NCBI RefSeq assembly: GCF_010994095.1
Contig: NZ_WJYO01000003.1
Span: 372,001 to 436,000, forward strand
Length of the DNA: 64,000 bases
From: Mumia xiangluensis
Lineage (GTDB): Bacteria; Actinomycetota; Actinomycetes; Propionibacteriales; Nocardioidaceae
Direction: 5' to 3'
Below are positions 1 to 8,281 of the stretch, piece by piece. The position numbers and the translations under genes are program-made. The first letter of the stretch is position 1. Each line of letters opens with the position of its first letter. Below the pieces are notes generated by a model. The model was not told the DNA's origin. It worked only from the letters and a program-made list of their open reading frames with translations, and made no database searches.

Positions 1-263
1 TCGATGCGCGCGATCGCGATCCCTGGGTAGAGCGAGCGGTAGAGGTCGGCCATTGCGTCGACGGCGTCGTGAGCGAACCAGTTCGCCAGCTCGACCTCCA
101 CGGGAGGGCCGAGCCGTGACACGACCAGAGACGAGTCGATCTCCACCCCGGTACGGGTGGAGATCTCGTCGTAGACGGCTTGGATTCCTGGGCGCGAGTC
201 GATGAGCGTCATGTCCAGGTCGAACCCGATGAGCGGGGAGGTCCCGAGATTGAAGGTGGGCAC
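1..263 (-). CDS. HAD-superfamily hydrolase, partial (3' end outside window)
   Basis: The frame enters from the left edge, so only the first 87 residues are visible. Near the N terminus the sequence reads FDLDMTLIDS, which is HAD motif I (DxDxT) with the nucleophile Asp. The following helical cap-like segment resembles phosphoglycolate-phosphatase-type HAD enzymes, but the substrate cannot be told. The start is taken as the GTG at 263 because it lies just upstream of motif I. It sits 28 bases after a small upstream gene on the same strand, so the two are probably cotranscribed. Confidence 0.8.
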   Translation of the reverse strand, partial: MPTFNLGTSPLIGFDLDMTLIDSRPGIQAVYDEISTRTGVEIDSSLVVSRLGPPVEVELANWFAHDAVDAMADLYRSLYPGIAIARI

Positions 264-291
264 TCCCGCAGCGTACGTGGGCGACCGGCGC

Positions 292-423
292 TCAGGACGA
301 CTTCGCGGCCTCCCTGGTGACGCGCTCGGCACCGCCGACGGCTGCCCGTCGGAGTGCGACCAGCTGCGCGATGCGCAGCCGAGCGGCCCTTCGTTGGCGT
401 TCTGCAAGATCGATGTGCGACAT
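292..423 (-). CDS. Small basic protein, 43 residues, unknown function
   Basis: A 44-codon frame begins with ATG at 423 (MSHIDLAERQRRAARLR...) and ends with TGA at 292. It is rich in Arg and Ala and probably helical. A G-rich stretch stands in ribosome-binding position, and a plausible promoter and direct-repeat operator lie upstream (466-537). It precedes the HAD gene by 28 bases. No family is recognised. Its reality rests on the upstream signals and the spacing, so confidence is moderate. Confidence 0.4.
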   Translation of the reverse strand: MSHIDLAERQRRAARLRIAQLVALRRAAVGGAERVTREAAKSS

Positions 424-465
424 CAGTGCCCCCTACACCTCGTGCCGTACGTTGTGCTTACTGTA

Positions 466-492
466 GACGCGAGAGGTACTCAGATTGTTTCC
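466..492 (-). promoter_or_regulatory. Candidate ECF-type promoter of the small gene / HAD unit
   Basis: On the minus strand GGAAAC (492-487) is followed 17 bases later by CGTC (469-466). The spacing and -10 core match the candidate promoters in front of both sigma-factor genes in this window. The predicted transcript would start near 460, giving a leader of about 37 bases before the ATG at 423. Confidence 0.35.
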
Positions 493-500
493 GTTCCGCG

Positions 501-537
501 GTAACGGTTGCGTAACAGTGCGTGACAGACTAGTGAC
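501..537. promoter_or_regulatory. Four direct repeats GTNAC at helical spacing, candidate OmpR/PhoB-type operator
   Basis: On the plus strand GTAAC occurs at 501 and 512 and GTGAC at 522 and 533, so starts are 11, 10 and 11 bases apart. Head-to-tail repeats at one helical turn are typical of winged-helix response regulators (PhoP, MtrA and GlnR in actinobacteria). The array ends 8 bases upstream of the candidate -35 at 487-492, a natural activator position. The regulator is not identified. Confidence 0.45.
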
Positions 538-563
538 AGTTCAACTATCAGCGGTTGCTCCTC

Positions 564-3188
564 TCATTGCGCGAGCCTCCTCGTGAGCGGGAGCTTCCCG
601 CGTGTGAAGACCGCCGAGGCGAGCACGGCCACCAGCGGGACTACGAAGACGATGGCCGCGAGCACGCCCCAGGGGATGTCCACGATCGGCCCGCCGTCGG
701 CACCCTCGAGCGATCCCCAGCGGTCCGAGGTCAACGGCCACGTCGCGGCGAGGCCCGGCGCGAAGCCGACCGCCACTCCGAGCAGTGCGCCGAGGACCCC
801 GAGGACGGCAGCCTGCGAGGCGGCGACGACCCGTCGCGTACGAGGGGCCGCGCCGACGGCGGCGAGCGTCGCCAGGTCCGCACGTGCGTCGGCGAGCGCG
901 AGACCCGTCGCGGTCAGTGTGCCGAAGAGCACGGCGAGCCCGCCCGCTCCGACCAGCAGGAGCAGCTGGAGCGTAAAGGTCTCTTGGAAGCCCCGCTCGG
1001 TGCGAAGGCTCGCGTCGACCTCGACGTCCTTCGCGGCGGCCTTTGCCGCAGCCAGCTGCTCGGCCGTCAGCTTCCCCGCCGACCGGTCCGCGATCGCGGT
1101 CGTGGTGCTGACGGGGATCCCGTGTGCACGCGCCGCCTCAGGCGAGATCACCGCTCGAGCCACCTCGGGCTCACGACCCTGCGGGACCTCGCCGAGCCCG
1201 AGGTCGGCGACGACTGCGTCCAGCTCCGCCGTCGTCCCCTCCACCGAGCCGTCCAGGCTCTCCGGGTGGACCCCGATCGTCACGCGTCCGTCGGCAGTGA
1301 GCCGCGCGTCGTTCCCGACGAGCGCCGTGCCCTCACGCAGCGCGGCAGCCTGGTCCGGAGTCAGCTCCACGCCCCATGCGGCGAGCGTCTCCGGCGTCGC
1401 GACCGCGATCTCGCGGTAGCCGCTCCACATGTCCTCGTCGCCCGACTCGAGAGAGACGTAGGCGTACGCATCCTGCACGGTGCTGCCGCCCTCGCCGATC
1501 GGGACGAAGTCGACCCCTGAAGCCTCGCTCGCCGCGGCAGCGGACTCCTCGACCGCCTGCGGAGCGGACAGGGTCGTCACGCCGGGCGGCGTGAGGTACT
1601 CGTACAGCCGCCGGCTCTGCTCGAAGTCGCTCGAGCTCGCGATGGCGAGCGCCGTGATGCCAGCGACCGTCGCCATCACCGCGGCGATCGCCGGTGCGCT
1701 GCGGGCGCGCTGCCGTGCGGTGTCGCGGACGGCGAGCCTCAGCGGCAGTGGGAGCATCCCCCCGATGCGCCCGACCAGCCCGATGAGGAGCGGGGTGAGG
1801 AAGACTGCGCCGAGCACGACCCCGATCGTGCCGGCGGCGACCGCGTTCTCGCCGCCGGGCTGGGTCCCCGCGGTGAAGCAGACCCCGAGCCCTGCCGCGA
1901 TCAGGAGGACGCCGACGACCGGCCATCCGTTCCTGGTGCGAACGACACCGCTCCGGCCGGCGAGGACGGCGGCCACGTCCTGCTTCGCCACCTGGCGGGC
2001 GGGGACGAGGGCAGCGAGCACGGCCGACGCCGTACCCAGCGCGACGGCTGCCACGACGGGCTGCCAGATGATCTCGAACGGCCCGAACCCGATGTCGTCG
2101 AACCAGCGCGGGAGCAGCTCGATCACCACGGGCGACAGGGCGATGCCGAGCCCGGCGGCGAGCAGACAGGCACCGAAGCCTACGACGATCGCCTGCGCGA
2201 GGACGACCCGGCGGACATCTGCGGGGGCGCCCCCGCTGGCGGCGAGCAGCGCGAGATCACGACGCTGCCGACGCACGCCTACGGCGAACGCAGGACCTGC
2301 GAGGAGGACGACCTGGAGGACGACCGCCGTGACGACGATGACGAGGACGGTGCGCGTCCCGTCGTCGCCCTCCCAGCTGGTGAACTCGTCATACTGCTGC
2401 GACGTCGGGGGCGGGTTCTCGACGACGTCCCGTGACGTCACCCAGAAGCCGAGGGCGTTGAGCTCCTTCACGTCGTCCCAGGAGACCGGGTCGTCGCGCA
2501 TGACGAGGTAGTCCGGGCCCCCGTCGTCGGCATCGAGCAGGGCGGCGGCCGGCAGCGCAACCACCGACCGGCGGCGCGGGGTCGGCGCCACAGTCTCGTA
2601 CGAGCCGATCCCGACGACCTCTCGCGACGCGCCGCCCAGCTGCACCGTGTCACCGACCCCTGCATCGAGGTCGCGGGCGAGCCCGAGGCTGACGACGATC
2701 TCGTCTCCCGATTCCGGAAGCCGGCCCTCGGTGACCGTCGCGAGTCCGTCCGTGGCGGGGTCGTCGAGGTCTGCCTCGAGGACGTCGACGGCGTCGGGGC
2801 GCCCCTGGAGGGCGATCCACCCGGTCCGCACCGGGACGAGGCGTGACCCAGGAACGACGGCGGCAATCTCGTCCGAAGGCGGCGGCTCGCCGGTCCCCGG
2901 GACACCTCCTCGCATCTCGTCGGTCGTCATGCCCGACTCTCCGTCGGGCGACTGCAGGACCGCACCGCCGCCTCCCCACGAGACGCGAGCCTGCGCCTGT
3001 CCCAGAGTGACGGGAAGGTTCTCCTCCGCCGAGACGTCCCCGGTCGCGACGAGCGTCGTCAGCATCACGGCAAGCAGGACAGGCGTCCCGACCATGACGG
3101 CGACGAGCGTGCTGCGTCCCTTGGCCCGGACCACGTCGCGGCGCGCGATCCGCAGCGACGCGCGCCAGCTCGACCCGATTCTGCTCAC
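564..3188 (-). CDS. FtsX-like ABC transporter permease (874 aa)
   Basis: Large permease of an ABC efflux system with two FtsX domains. An N-terminal membrane segment follows the basic start (SRIGSSWRASLRIARRDVVRAKGR), then a long extracytoplasmic region, a cluster of three membrane helices near residues 360-480, a second extracytoplasmic domain, and a final set of helices at the C terminus. The start is the GTG at 3188, which overlaps the TGA of the ATPase gene by 4 bases, so translation is coupled. With the upstream ATPase and PadR regulator it forms a typical inducible ABC efflux or peptide-stress operon. The substrate is unknown. Confidence 0.88.
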   Translation of the reverse strand: MSRIGSSWRASLRIARRDVVRAKGRSTLVAVMVGTPVLLAVMLTTLVATGDVSAEENLPVTLGQAQARVSWGGGGAVLQSPDGESGMTTDEMRGGVPGTGEPPPSDEIAAVVPGSRLVPVRTGWIALQGRPDAVDVLEADLDDPATDGLATVTEGRLPESGDEIVVSLGLARDLDAGVGDTVQLGGASREVVGIGSYETVAPTPRRRSVVALPAAALLDADDGGPDYLVMRDDPVSWDDVKELNALGFWVTSRDVVENPPPTSQQYDEFTSWEGDDGTRTVLVIVVTAVVLQVVLLAGPAFAVGVRRQRRDLALLAASGGAPADVRRVVLAQAIVVGFGACLLAAGLGIALSPVVIELLPRWFDDIGFGPFEIIWQPVVAAVALGTASAVLAALVPARQVAKQDVAAVLAGRSGVVRTRNGWPVVGVLLIAAGLGVCFTAGTQPGGENAVAAGTIGVVLGAVFLTPLLIGLVGRIGGMLPLPLRLAVRDTARQRARSAPAIAAVMATVAGITALAIASSSDFEQSRRLYEYLTPPGVTTLSAPQAVEESAAAASEASGVDFVPIGEGGSTVQDAYAYVSLESGDEDMWSGYREIAVATPETLAAWGVELTPDQAAALREGTALVGNDARLTADGRVTIGVHPESLDGSVEGTTAELDAVVADLGLGEVPQGREPEVARAVISPEAARAHGIPVSTTTAIADRSAGKLTAEQLAAAKAAAKDVEVDASLRTERGFQETFTLQLLLLVGAGGLAVLFGTLTATGLALADARADLATLAAVGAAPRTRRVVAASQAAVLGVLGALLGVAVGFAPGLAATWPLTSDRWGSLEGADGGPIVDIPWGVLAAIVFVVPLVAVLASAVFTRGKLPLTRRLAQ

Positions 3189-3925
3189 AGGTGCCTCGGT
3201 CCCCCGGCAGCCAATGCTGCCGACGTGTCGGACGAGGCGTCGGTCGTGTCGACGACGACGCCGTCGCGGAGGAATACGACCCGGTCGGCCCAGGCCGCGT
3301 GTCGGGCCTCGTGGGTCACGAGCAGGCCTGCAGCGCCGCGGTCGACGCGCTTGCGCAGGACAGCGAGGATCGCCTCGCCGGTCTCCGAGTCGAGGGCGCC
3401 GGTCGGCTCGTCGGCCAGCAGCAGCCTGCGAGGGCCGACGAGCGCGCGCGCGATCGCGACCCGCTGCTGCTGCCCGCCCGACATCTCGTCGGGGAACCGG
3501 TCGGCGAGATCGGCCATCGCGACGTCCGCGAGGGAGTGGATCGCATCCTTGCGAGCCTTGCTCCGACGCACACCGTCGAGCTCCAGCGGCAACGACACGT
3601 TCTCGGCGGCGGTCAGCGTCGGGATGAGGTTGAGGTCCTGGAAGACGTAGCCGATGCTCCGCCGGCGCAGTGCCGCGCGACCCGCGACCGAGCGGCCGGT
3701 CAGCGCGGCCCCCTCGACCTCGACCTCGCCCGCTGTCGGGGTGTCGAGGCCGCCCGCCAGGTTGAGCAGCGTCGACTTGCCGGAGCCCGACTGGCCCATC
3801 ACGGCCACGAGCTCGCCCTCGGCGACCCGCAGGTCGACTCCGCTCAGCGCGCGGACCTCGGTGGGACCGTGGCCATGGACGCGGCTCACCCCGCGCATCT
3901 CCAGGAGGACGTGGCGTTCGGTCAT
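3185..3925 (-). CDS. ABC transporter ATP-binding protein (246 aa)
   Basis: Cytoplasmic ATPase partner of the FtsX permease, MacB/LolD type. Visible motifs are Walker A GQSGSGKST at residues 44-52, the signature MSGGQQQR, Walker B LLLADEP and the H-loop VTHE. The start is the ATG at 3925 (MTERHVLL). It overlaps the PadR stop by ATGA, and its own stop overlaps the permease GTG, so the three genes are translationally coupled. Length is normal for the family. Confidence 0.93.
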   Translation of the reverse strand: MTERHVLLEMRGVSRVHGHGPTEVRALSGVDLRVAEGELVAVMGQSGSGKSTLLNLAGGLDTPTAGEVEVEGAALTGRSVAGRAALRRRSIGYVFQDLNLIPTLTAAENVSLPLELDGVRRSKARKDAIHSLADVAMADLADRFPDEMSGGQQQRVAIARALVGPRRLLLADEPTGALDSETGEAILAVLRKRVDRGAAGLLVTHEARHAAWADRVVFLRDGVVVDTTDASSDTSAALAAGGPRHL

Positions 3926-4503
3926 GCGCGGGACTCCTGCATCTCGTGGTCGACGTCGGCGACCGGGACGGTGGCCGAGGCAGCGGCGGCAGCGCGGCGT
4001 ACGCGGCTCTCGACGTGGTCGAGCCACCGCACCTGCGCCTCGGCGGTGAAGATCGATCGCTCCAGGACGAGCTCCCACGGCAGGTCTCCGCCGGCCAGCG
4101 CGTCACGCTTGAGTCGTGTCAGGTCCTGGAGGTGCGCAACCGTGGCCGCGCGTTGAGCCTGGATGATGGCGACGATGTCGACACCGGGGAGCGTGACGCC
4201 GAGCGCGAGCTTGATGGTGAGCTCGTCGCGGGGGTCGCTCTCGCGGTCGACGGTGGTGGTGAACCACGTGGCGACCTCACCGCGTCCCGCCTCGGTCAGG
4301 CCGTAGGTGATGCGACCCTCGTCGTCCGCGTCACCGGCGGCCTCGACCAGACCGTCACGCTGCAGGCGGCCGAGGGTCGTGTAGACCTGGCCGACGTTCA
4401 GCGGCCACGTCCCGCCCGTACGGCGCTCGAACTCCGAGCGCAGCTGCGCGCCGTACATCGGCTGCTCGGACAGCAGCGCCAGCAAGCCTTGCCGGATCGA
4501 CAT
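3922..4503 (-). CDS. PadR-family transcriptional regulator (193 aa)
   Basis: The N terminus (MSIRQGLLALLSEQPMYGAQL) followed by a winged helix around VGQVYTTLGRLQRDGLVE is characteristic of PadR. The C-terminal half is the Vir-type helical dimerisation domain. It is the first gene of the PadR-ATPase-permease operon and probably represses it until a ligand of the exporter binds. The ATG at 4503 is preceded by GGGGGTCGG, and two matching 11-bp operators lie just upstream. Confidence 0.92.
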   Translation of the reverse strand: MSIRQGLLALLSEQPMYGAQLRSEFERRTGGTWPLNVGQVYTTLGRLQRDGLVEAAGDADDEGRITYGLTEAGRGEVATWFTTTVDRESDPRDELTIKLALGVTLPGVDIVAIIQAQRAATVAHLQDLTRLKRDALAGGDLPWELVLERSIFTAEAQVRWLDHVESRVRRAAAAASATVPVADVDHEMQESRA

Positions 4504-4513
4504 CCGACCCCCT

Positions 4514-4555
4514 ATACCGAGTATTCATCCTGGTAGGGAGATGTATACCGGGTAT
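4514..4555. promoter_or_regulatory. Paired PadR-type operators
   Basis: ATACCGAGTAT at 4514-4524 and ATACCGGGTAT at 4545-4555 are near-palindromic and differ at one base. Their starts are 31 bp apart, about three helical turns. They lie 11-52 bases upstream of the PadR start. ATAC...GTAT dyads are a common PadR-family operator form, so autoregulation is likely. Confidence 0.6.
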
Positions 4556-4572
4556 GCAGGCCGCCGCGCAAG

Positions 4573-4800
4573 CACCCCTCTCCGCGTTTGCGGTGCGGGC
4601 ACCGGAAACGCCGGGACCGTGCGCGCACCCCTCTCCGCGTTTGCGGTGTGGGCACCGGAAATGCCGGGACCGTGCGCGCGCCGCTCTCCGCGTTTGCGGT
4701 GCGGGCACCGGAAATGCCGGGACCCCACCGCGAATTCACGGTGGGGTCCCGGCATTTGGTGTGTGAGCACCGCAAATGCGGAGAGGGGCAAATGCGGAGA
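4573..4800. repeat. Palindromic repeat cluster, 53-bp period plus inverted copy
   Basis: The motif CTCTCCGCGTTTGCGGTG starts at 4578, 4631 and 4684, exactly 53 bp apart. Each copy continues with GGGCACCGGAAATGCCGG, so every unit contains an imperfect hairpin (TTTGCGGTGC against GCACCGGAAA). An inverted partial copy follows at 4739-4787, then a second CAAATGCGGAGA copy. This fills the lon-padR intergenic region. A related cluster occurs at 24202-24289, suggesting a dispersed REP-like intergenic family. Confidence 0.75.
4712..4757 (-). terminator. Long hairpin, probable lon terminator
   Basis: Nineteen bases at 4712-4730 pair perfectly with 4739-4757, around the 8-base loop CGAATTCA. The hairpin lies about 60 bases beyond the lon stop. 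It has no clear U-tract, so it may act as a strong hairpin terminator or as part of the repeat cluster in which it is embedded. Confidence 0.55.
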
Positions 4801-4818
4801 TGGGGCAGGCGGAGCGGG

Positions 4819-7155
4819 TCAGGCGGCGGCGTGCGCCTCCTGCGCGGCGGGCTCCAGGGCCTGCGCCACGATCTCGGCCACGTCCGTCATCGGACGGACA
4901 TCGATCGCCTCCAGCACCTCGGCGGGCACGTCGTCCAGGTCCGGCTCGTTCCGGTGCGGCACGAACACGGTCGTGAGACCGGCCCGCTGCGCGGCGAGCA
5001 GCTTCTGCTTCACCCCGCCGATCGGGAGGACGCGACCGTTGAGCGTGACCTCACCGGTCATGCCGACCTCGGAGCGGACCTGGCGTCCCGTCGCCGCAGA
5101 CACGAGCGCGGTCACCATCGTGACACCCGCGGACGGGCCGTCCTTCGGGATCGCGCCAGCCGGCACGTGGATGTGCACGTGGTGGTCGAAGAACGCCGGG
5201 TCGACCCCGAGCGCCTCCGCGTGCGAGCGGACGTAGGAGTGGGCGATGTGCGCCGACTCCTTCATCACGTCACCGAGCTGGCCGGTGAGCGTGATGCCCG
5301 GCTTGCCGTCGGTCGGCGTCGCCTCGATGAAGAGCACGTCGCCGCCGAACCCGGTCACGGCCAGACCCGTCGCGACGCCCGGCACCGCCGTACGCTCGTC
5401 CGACTCCGGCGTGAAGCGCGGGCGACCCAGGAGCTCCTTGAGCTCCGCCTCGTCCACGACGACGGCCTCCTGCCCCGTCGCGCCGGCGAGCTTCGTCGCC
5501 ACCTTGCGCAGGATCTTCGCCAGCAGCCGCTCGAGCTGCCGCACACCCGGCTCACGGGTGTAGTCGGCCACGATCTTGGCCAGCGCCGCGTCGGTCAGCT
5601 CGACCTCGTCGGCGTCCAGCGCCGCCCGCTCCAGCTGGCGAGGCCAGAGGAAGTCGCGCGCGATGGCTGCCTTGTCGTCGGCGGTGTAGCCGTCGAGCGT
5701 GACGAGCTCCATCCGGTCGAGCAACGCCTGCGGGATCTGCTCCACGACGTTGGCCGTCGCGAGGAAAAGCACGTCGGACAGGTCGAGGTCGAGGTCCAGG
5801 TAGTGGTCGCGGAACGTGTGGTTCTGCGCCGGGTCCAGCACCTCGAGGAGCGCCGCCGCCGGGTCTCCACGGAAGTCGGCGCCGAGCTTGTCGACCTCGT
5901 CGAGGAGCACGACCGGGTTCATCGAGCCGGCCTCGTTGACAGCGCGGACGATGCGGCCGGGGAGGGCACCGACGTACGTGCGACGGTGACCGCGGATCTC
6001 CGCCTCGTCGCGCACGCCACCGAGGGCGACGCGCACGAACTTCCGGCCCAGGGCGCGCGCGACGGACTCGCCGAGCGACGTCTTGCCGACACCGGGAGGA
6101 CCGGCGAGCACCATCACTGCGCCGGACCCGCGGCCGCCGACGACCTGCAGACCACGCTGCGCACGACGCGCACGGACCGCGAGGTACTCGACGATGCGGT
6201 CCTTCACGTCGTCAAGCCCGTGGTGGTCGGCGTCGAGCACCGCGCGGGCACCCGCGACGTCGTCGTTGTCCTCGGTCTTCACGTTCCACGGGATGTCGAG
6301 GACGGTGTCGAGCCAGGTCCGGATGTAGCCGGTCTCAGGGTTCTGCTCCGAGGAGCGCTCGAGCTTGTCGACCTCGCGCAGCGCCGCCGTACGGATGTCG
6401 TCGGGCAGGTCGGCCGCCTCGACGCGCTCGCGGTACGAGTCGGCGCCGTCGGGCTCGTCCTCGCCGAGCTCCTTGCGGATCGCGGCGAGCTGCTGGCGCA
6501 GCAGGAACTCGCGCTGCGTCTTGTCCATGCCCTCACGGACGTCCTCGGCGATCTTCTCGGCGACGTCGGCCTCGGCGATCGCGTCCTTCGTCCAGCCGAG
6601 CAGCGTCTCGAGACGCTCGGTGACGTCGGGAGTCTCGAGCAGCTGGCGCTTCTGGACGTCGGAGAAGTACGGGGCGTAGCCGGCCATGTCAGCGAGCGCC
6701 GACGGGTCCGTCACCTTGTTCACCATGTCCACGACCTGCCACGCGTCGCGGCGCTGCAGGTTCGCGATGACGAGGGACTTGTACTCCTTGGCGAGCTCGG
6801 CGACGTGCTCGCCGTCGGCCTGCTCGTCGACCTCCTCGGCCTCGACCCAGAGGGCGGCGCCGGGGCCGGTCACGCCATGGCCGATCCGAGCGCGCCGCTC
6901 CGCCTTGAGGACAGCGGCGGGCTCGCCCGACTGGGTACGGCCGATCTGCACGATCTCGGCGACCACGCCGTACGAGGCGTAGCGGTCCTCGAGTCGCGGG
7001 GCCACGAGGAGGCGGTCCTCGGAGCCGGCGCGCGCGGCGTCCACCGCGGCGCGGGATGCTTCGTCGAGCTCGATCGGCACGACCATCCCCGGAAGGAGGA
7101 CGGGCTCGGTCAGGAACAGGACGGGCAGCTGCTGGGGTGTGCGTGCCTCAGTCAT
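4819..7155 (-). CDS. lon: ATP-dependent Lon protease (778 aa)
   Basis: Cytoplasmic AAA+ serine protease that degrades damaged and regulatory proteins. The N-terminal Lon substrate-binding domain (LPVLFLTEPVLLPGMVVP) is followed by the AAA+ module with Walker A GPPGVGKT and Walker B VVLLDEVDK, then the peptidase domain with catalytic Ser in KDGPSAG (about residue 675) and Lys in GGVKQK (about 716). Length is normal. The start is the ATG at 7155, preceded by GAAAGG; an in-frame TTG two codons upstream is less likely. A HAIR operator directly upstream indicates HspR heat-shock control. Confidence 0.97.
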   Translation of the reverse strand: MTEARTPQQLPVLFLTEPVLLPGMVVPIELDEASRAAVDAARAGSEDRLLVAPRLEDRYASYGVVAEIVQIGRTQSGEPAAVLKAERRARIGHGVTGPGAALWVEAEEVDEQADGEHVAELAKEYKSLVIANLQRRDAWQVVDMVNKVTDPSALADMAGYAPYFSDVQKRQLLETPDVTERLETLLGWTKDAIAEADVAEKIAEDVREGMDKTQREFLLRQQLAAIRKELGEDEPDGADSYRERVEAADLPDDIRTAALREVDKLERSSEQNPETGYIRTWLDTVLDIPWNVKTEDNDDVAGARAVLDADHHGLDDVKDRIVEYLAVRARRAQRGLQVVGGRGSGAVMVLAGPPGVGKTSLGESVARALGRKFVRVALGGVRDEAEIRGHRRTYVGALPGRIVRAVNEAGSMNPVVLLDEVDKLGADFRGDPAAALLEVLDPAQNHTFRDHYLDLDLDLSDVLFLATANVVEQIPQALLDRMELVTLDGYTADDKAAIARDFLWPRQLERAALDADEVELTDAALAKIVADYTREPGVRQLERLLAKILRKVATKLAGATGQEAVVVDEAELKELLGRPRFTPESDERTAVPGVATGLAVTGFGGDVLFIEATPTDGKPGITLTGQLGDVMKESAHIAHSYVRSHAEALGVDPAFFDHHVHIHVPAGAIPKDGPSAGVTMVTALVSAATGRQVRSEVGMTGEVTLNGRVLPIGGVKQKLLAAQRAGLTTVFVPHRNEPDLDDVPAEVLEAIDVRPMTDVAEIVAQALEPAAQEAHAAA

Positions 7156-7170
7156 GAGCAACCTTTCGAA

Positions 7171-7191
7171 GTTGAGCGTGTCCTACTCAAC
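7171..7191. promoter_or_regulatory. HAIR element (HspR operator) of lon
   Basis: GTTGAGC-N7-ACTCAAC closely matches the HspR-associated inverted repeat CTTGAGT-N7-ACTCAAG. It lies 16 bases upstream of the lon ATG. Its right arm contains the stop codon of the upstream yihY-like gene (7187-7189), so operator and coding sequence overlap. HspR control of lon is known in Streptomyces. Confidence 0.85.
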
Positions 7192-8272
7192 TTTGATGGC
7201 GCTCGACATGTTCCCCGGGTGAGTCGGAATCCGTCTGCGGTGAGCGAACAACGGCATCGTGGTCGATGGGCGGCGCCACGTCGACACGCGGGCGTGGACG
7301 CGGCTCGGGCCGTCCGAACATCACCCGGATCGACTCGAAGCCCTTGTGACGCTGCGCCTTCGCGTAGTCGGAGTACGCGCGCTGGTCGGCCTTCGTCAGC
7401 TGCACGTTGTCGGTGAACGGCGTCAGCAGGGCGCGGGGATAGAGCCGCTTCGCGCGGACGACGTTGATCTGGACGCCGATCATCGCCATGACGGCCCCGA
7501 TGTAGATCAGGCCCAGCATCCCGAGGACGATGGCGAACAGCTGGTTGAGGTTGCTGGAGCGGGCGATGACGTTCTGGACGTACGCGGTGCCGACGAACTG
7601 CAGGATCTGCCACAGGACGGCGACCGCGAACGCTCCCGGAGCTGCAGCGCGGAAGCTGTGCTTGCGCGCCGAGGCGAGCAGGAACAGAACGGTGAACGCG
7701 ATGCCACTGAGCACGAATGCACCGAAGCGCGCTGCCAGGCCGGCCCACCGGTGCTCGTCGGAGAACCACGGGTTGGTCGACAGGAACCCGGTCAGGGCCG
7801 CGATCGCCAGCAGCGCGAAGCCCGCGAACCCGAGCATCACCAGGCTGCGTCCGCGCCCGAGGAACGGGTTCGGGCGAGAGTTCCGCGGGACGGCCCAGGC
7901 GACGTTCATCGCGTACTGGGAGGACTGGCCGAGGCCGAGCACGCCGTAGATCGCGACGAGCGCTCCGAACACCACAGCGCCCGTCGACCCCTCGAGCCCC
8001 TCGGTGCTCGTGATCTGGTCGCTGATGATCGGGAAGCTGCCGATGGCGGTGTCGAGGAGCTGCTCACGGAGCTCCTCGTCGTTCTGGAGGAAGAACCCCA
8101 GGATGCTCGAGCCGATCAGCAGCATCGGGAAGATCGCGACGAAGGCGTAGTAGGTGACCGCGGCGGCGAGGTAGTTGCTCGAGTCGTCGAAGAACTTGTA
8201 CGTGACCGCGATCGGGAACCCGACGAACGGGTGTCTCCGCTGGAAGCGGTCGATCCGATCGACGACTGACAC
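7187..8272 (-). CDS. YihY/UPF0761 family membrane protein (361 aa)
   Basis: Integral membrane protein of the YihY/BrkB family. About six hydrophobic segments lie between residues 35 and 270 (for example YYAFVAIFPMLLIGSSILGF, and GMLGLIYIGAVMAMIGVQIN near the end of this region). The family-typical VTYYAFVAIFP segment is present. A charged cytoplasmic tail of about 80 residues follows. The start is the GTG at 8272, and the stop falls inside the HAIR operator of lon. Function in the family is not settled; older ribonuclease BN annotations are considered wrong. Confidence 0.88.
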   Translation of the reverse strand: MSVVDRIDRFQRRHPFVGFPIAVTYKFFDDSSNYLAAAVTYYAFVAIFPMLLIGSSILGFFLQNDEELREQLLDTAIGSFPIISDQITSTEGLEGSTGAVVFGALVAIYGVLGLGQSSQYAMNVAWAVPRNSRPNPFLGRGRSLVMLGFAGFALLAIAALTGFLSTNPWFSDEHRWAGLAARFGAFVLSGIAFTVLFLLASARKHSFRAAAPGAFAVAVLWQILQFVGTAYVQNVIARSSNLNQLFAIVLGMLGLIYIGAVMAMIGVQINVVRAKRLYPRALLTPFTDNVQLTKADQRAYSDYAKAQRHKGFESIRVMFGRPEPRPRPRVDVAPPIDHDAVVRSPQTDSDSPGEHVERHQS

Positions 8273-8281
8273 CCCGCAAAA

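Noticed and set aside
4573..4757. 53-bp periodic palindromic repeats as a CRISPR array
   Set aside because: The would-be spacers are themselves repeated, units are palindromic throughout, and no cas genes are present.
4588..7416. A 942-codon open frame on the plus strand, antisense to lon
   Set aside because: It mirrors the lon reading frame, is Arg/Asp/Val rich with no family resemblance, and arises from high GC bias. Many other long antisense frames in the window have the same origin.
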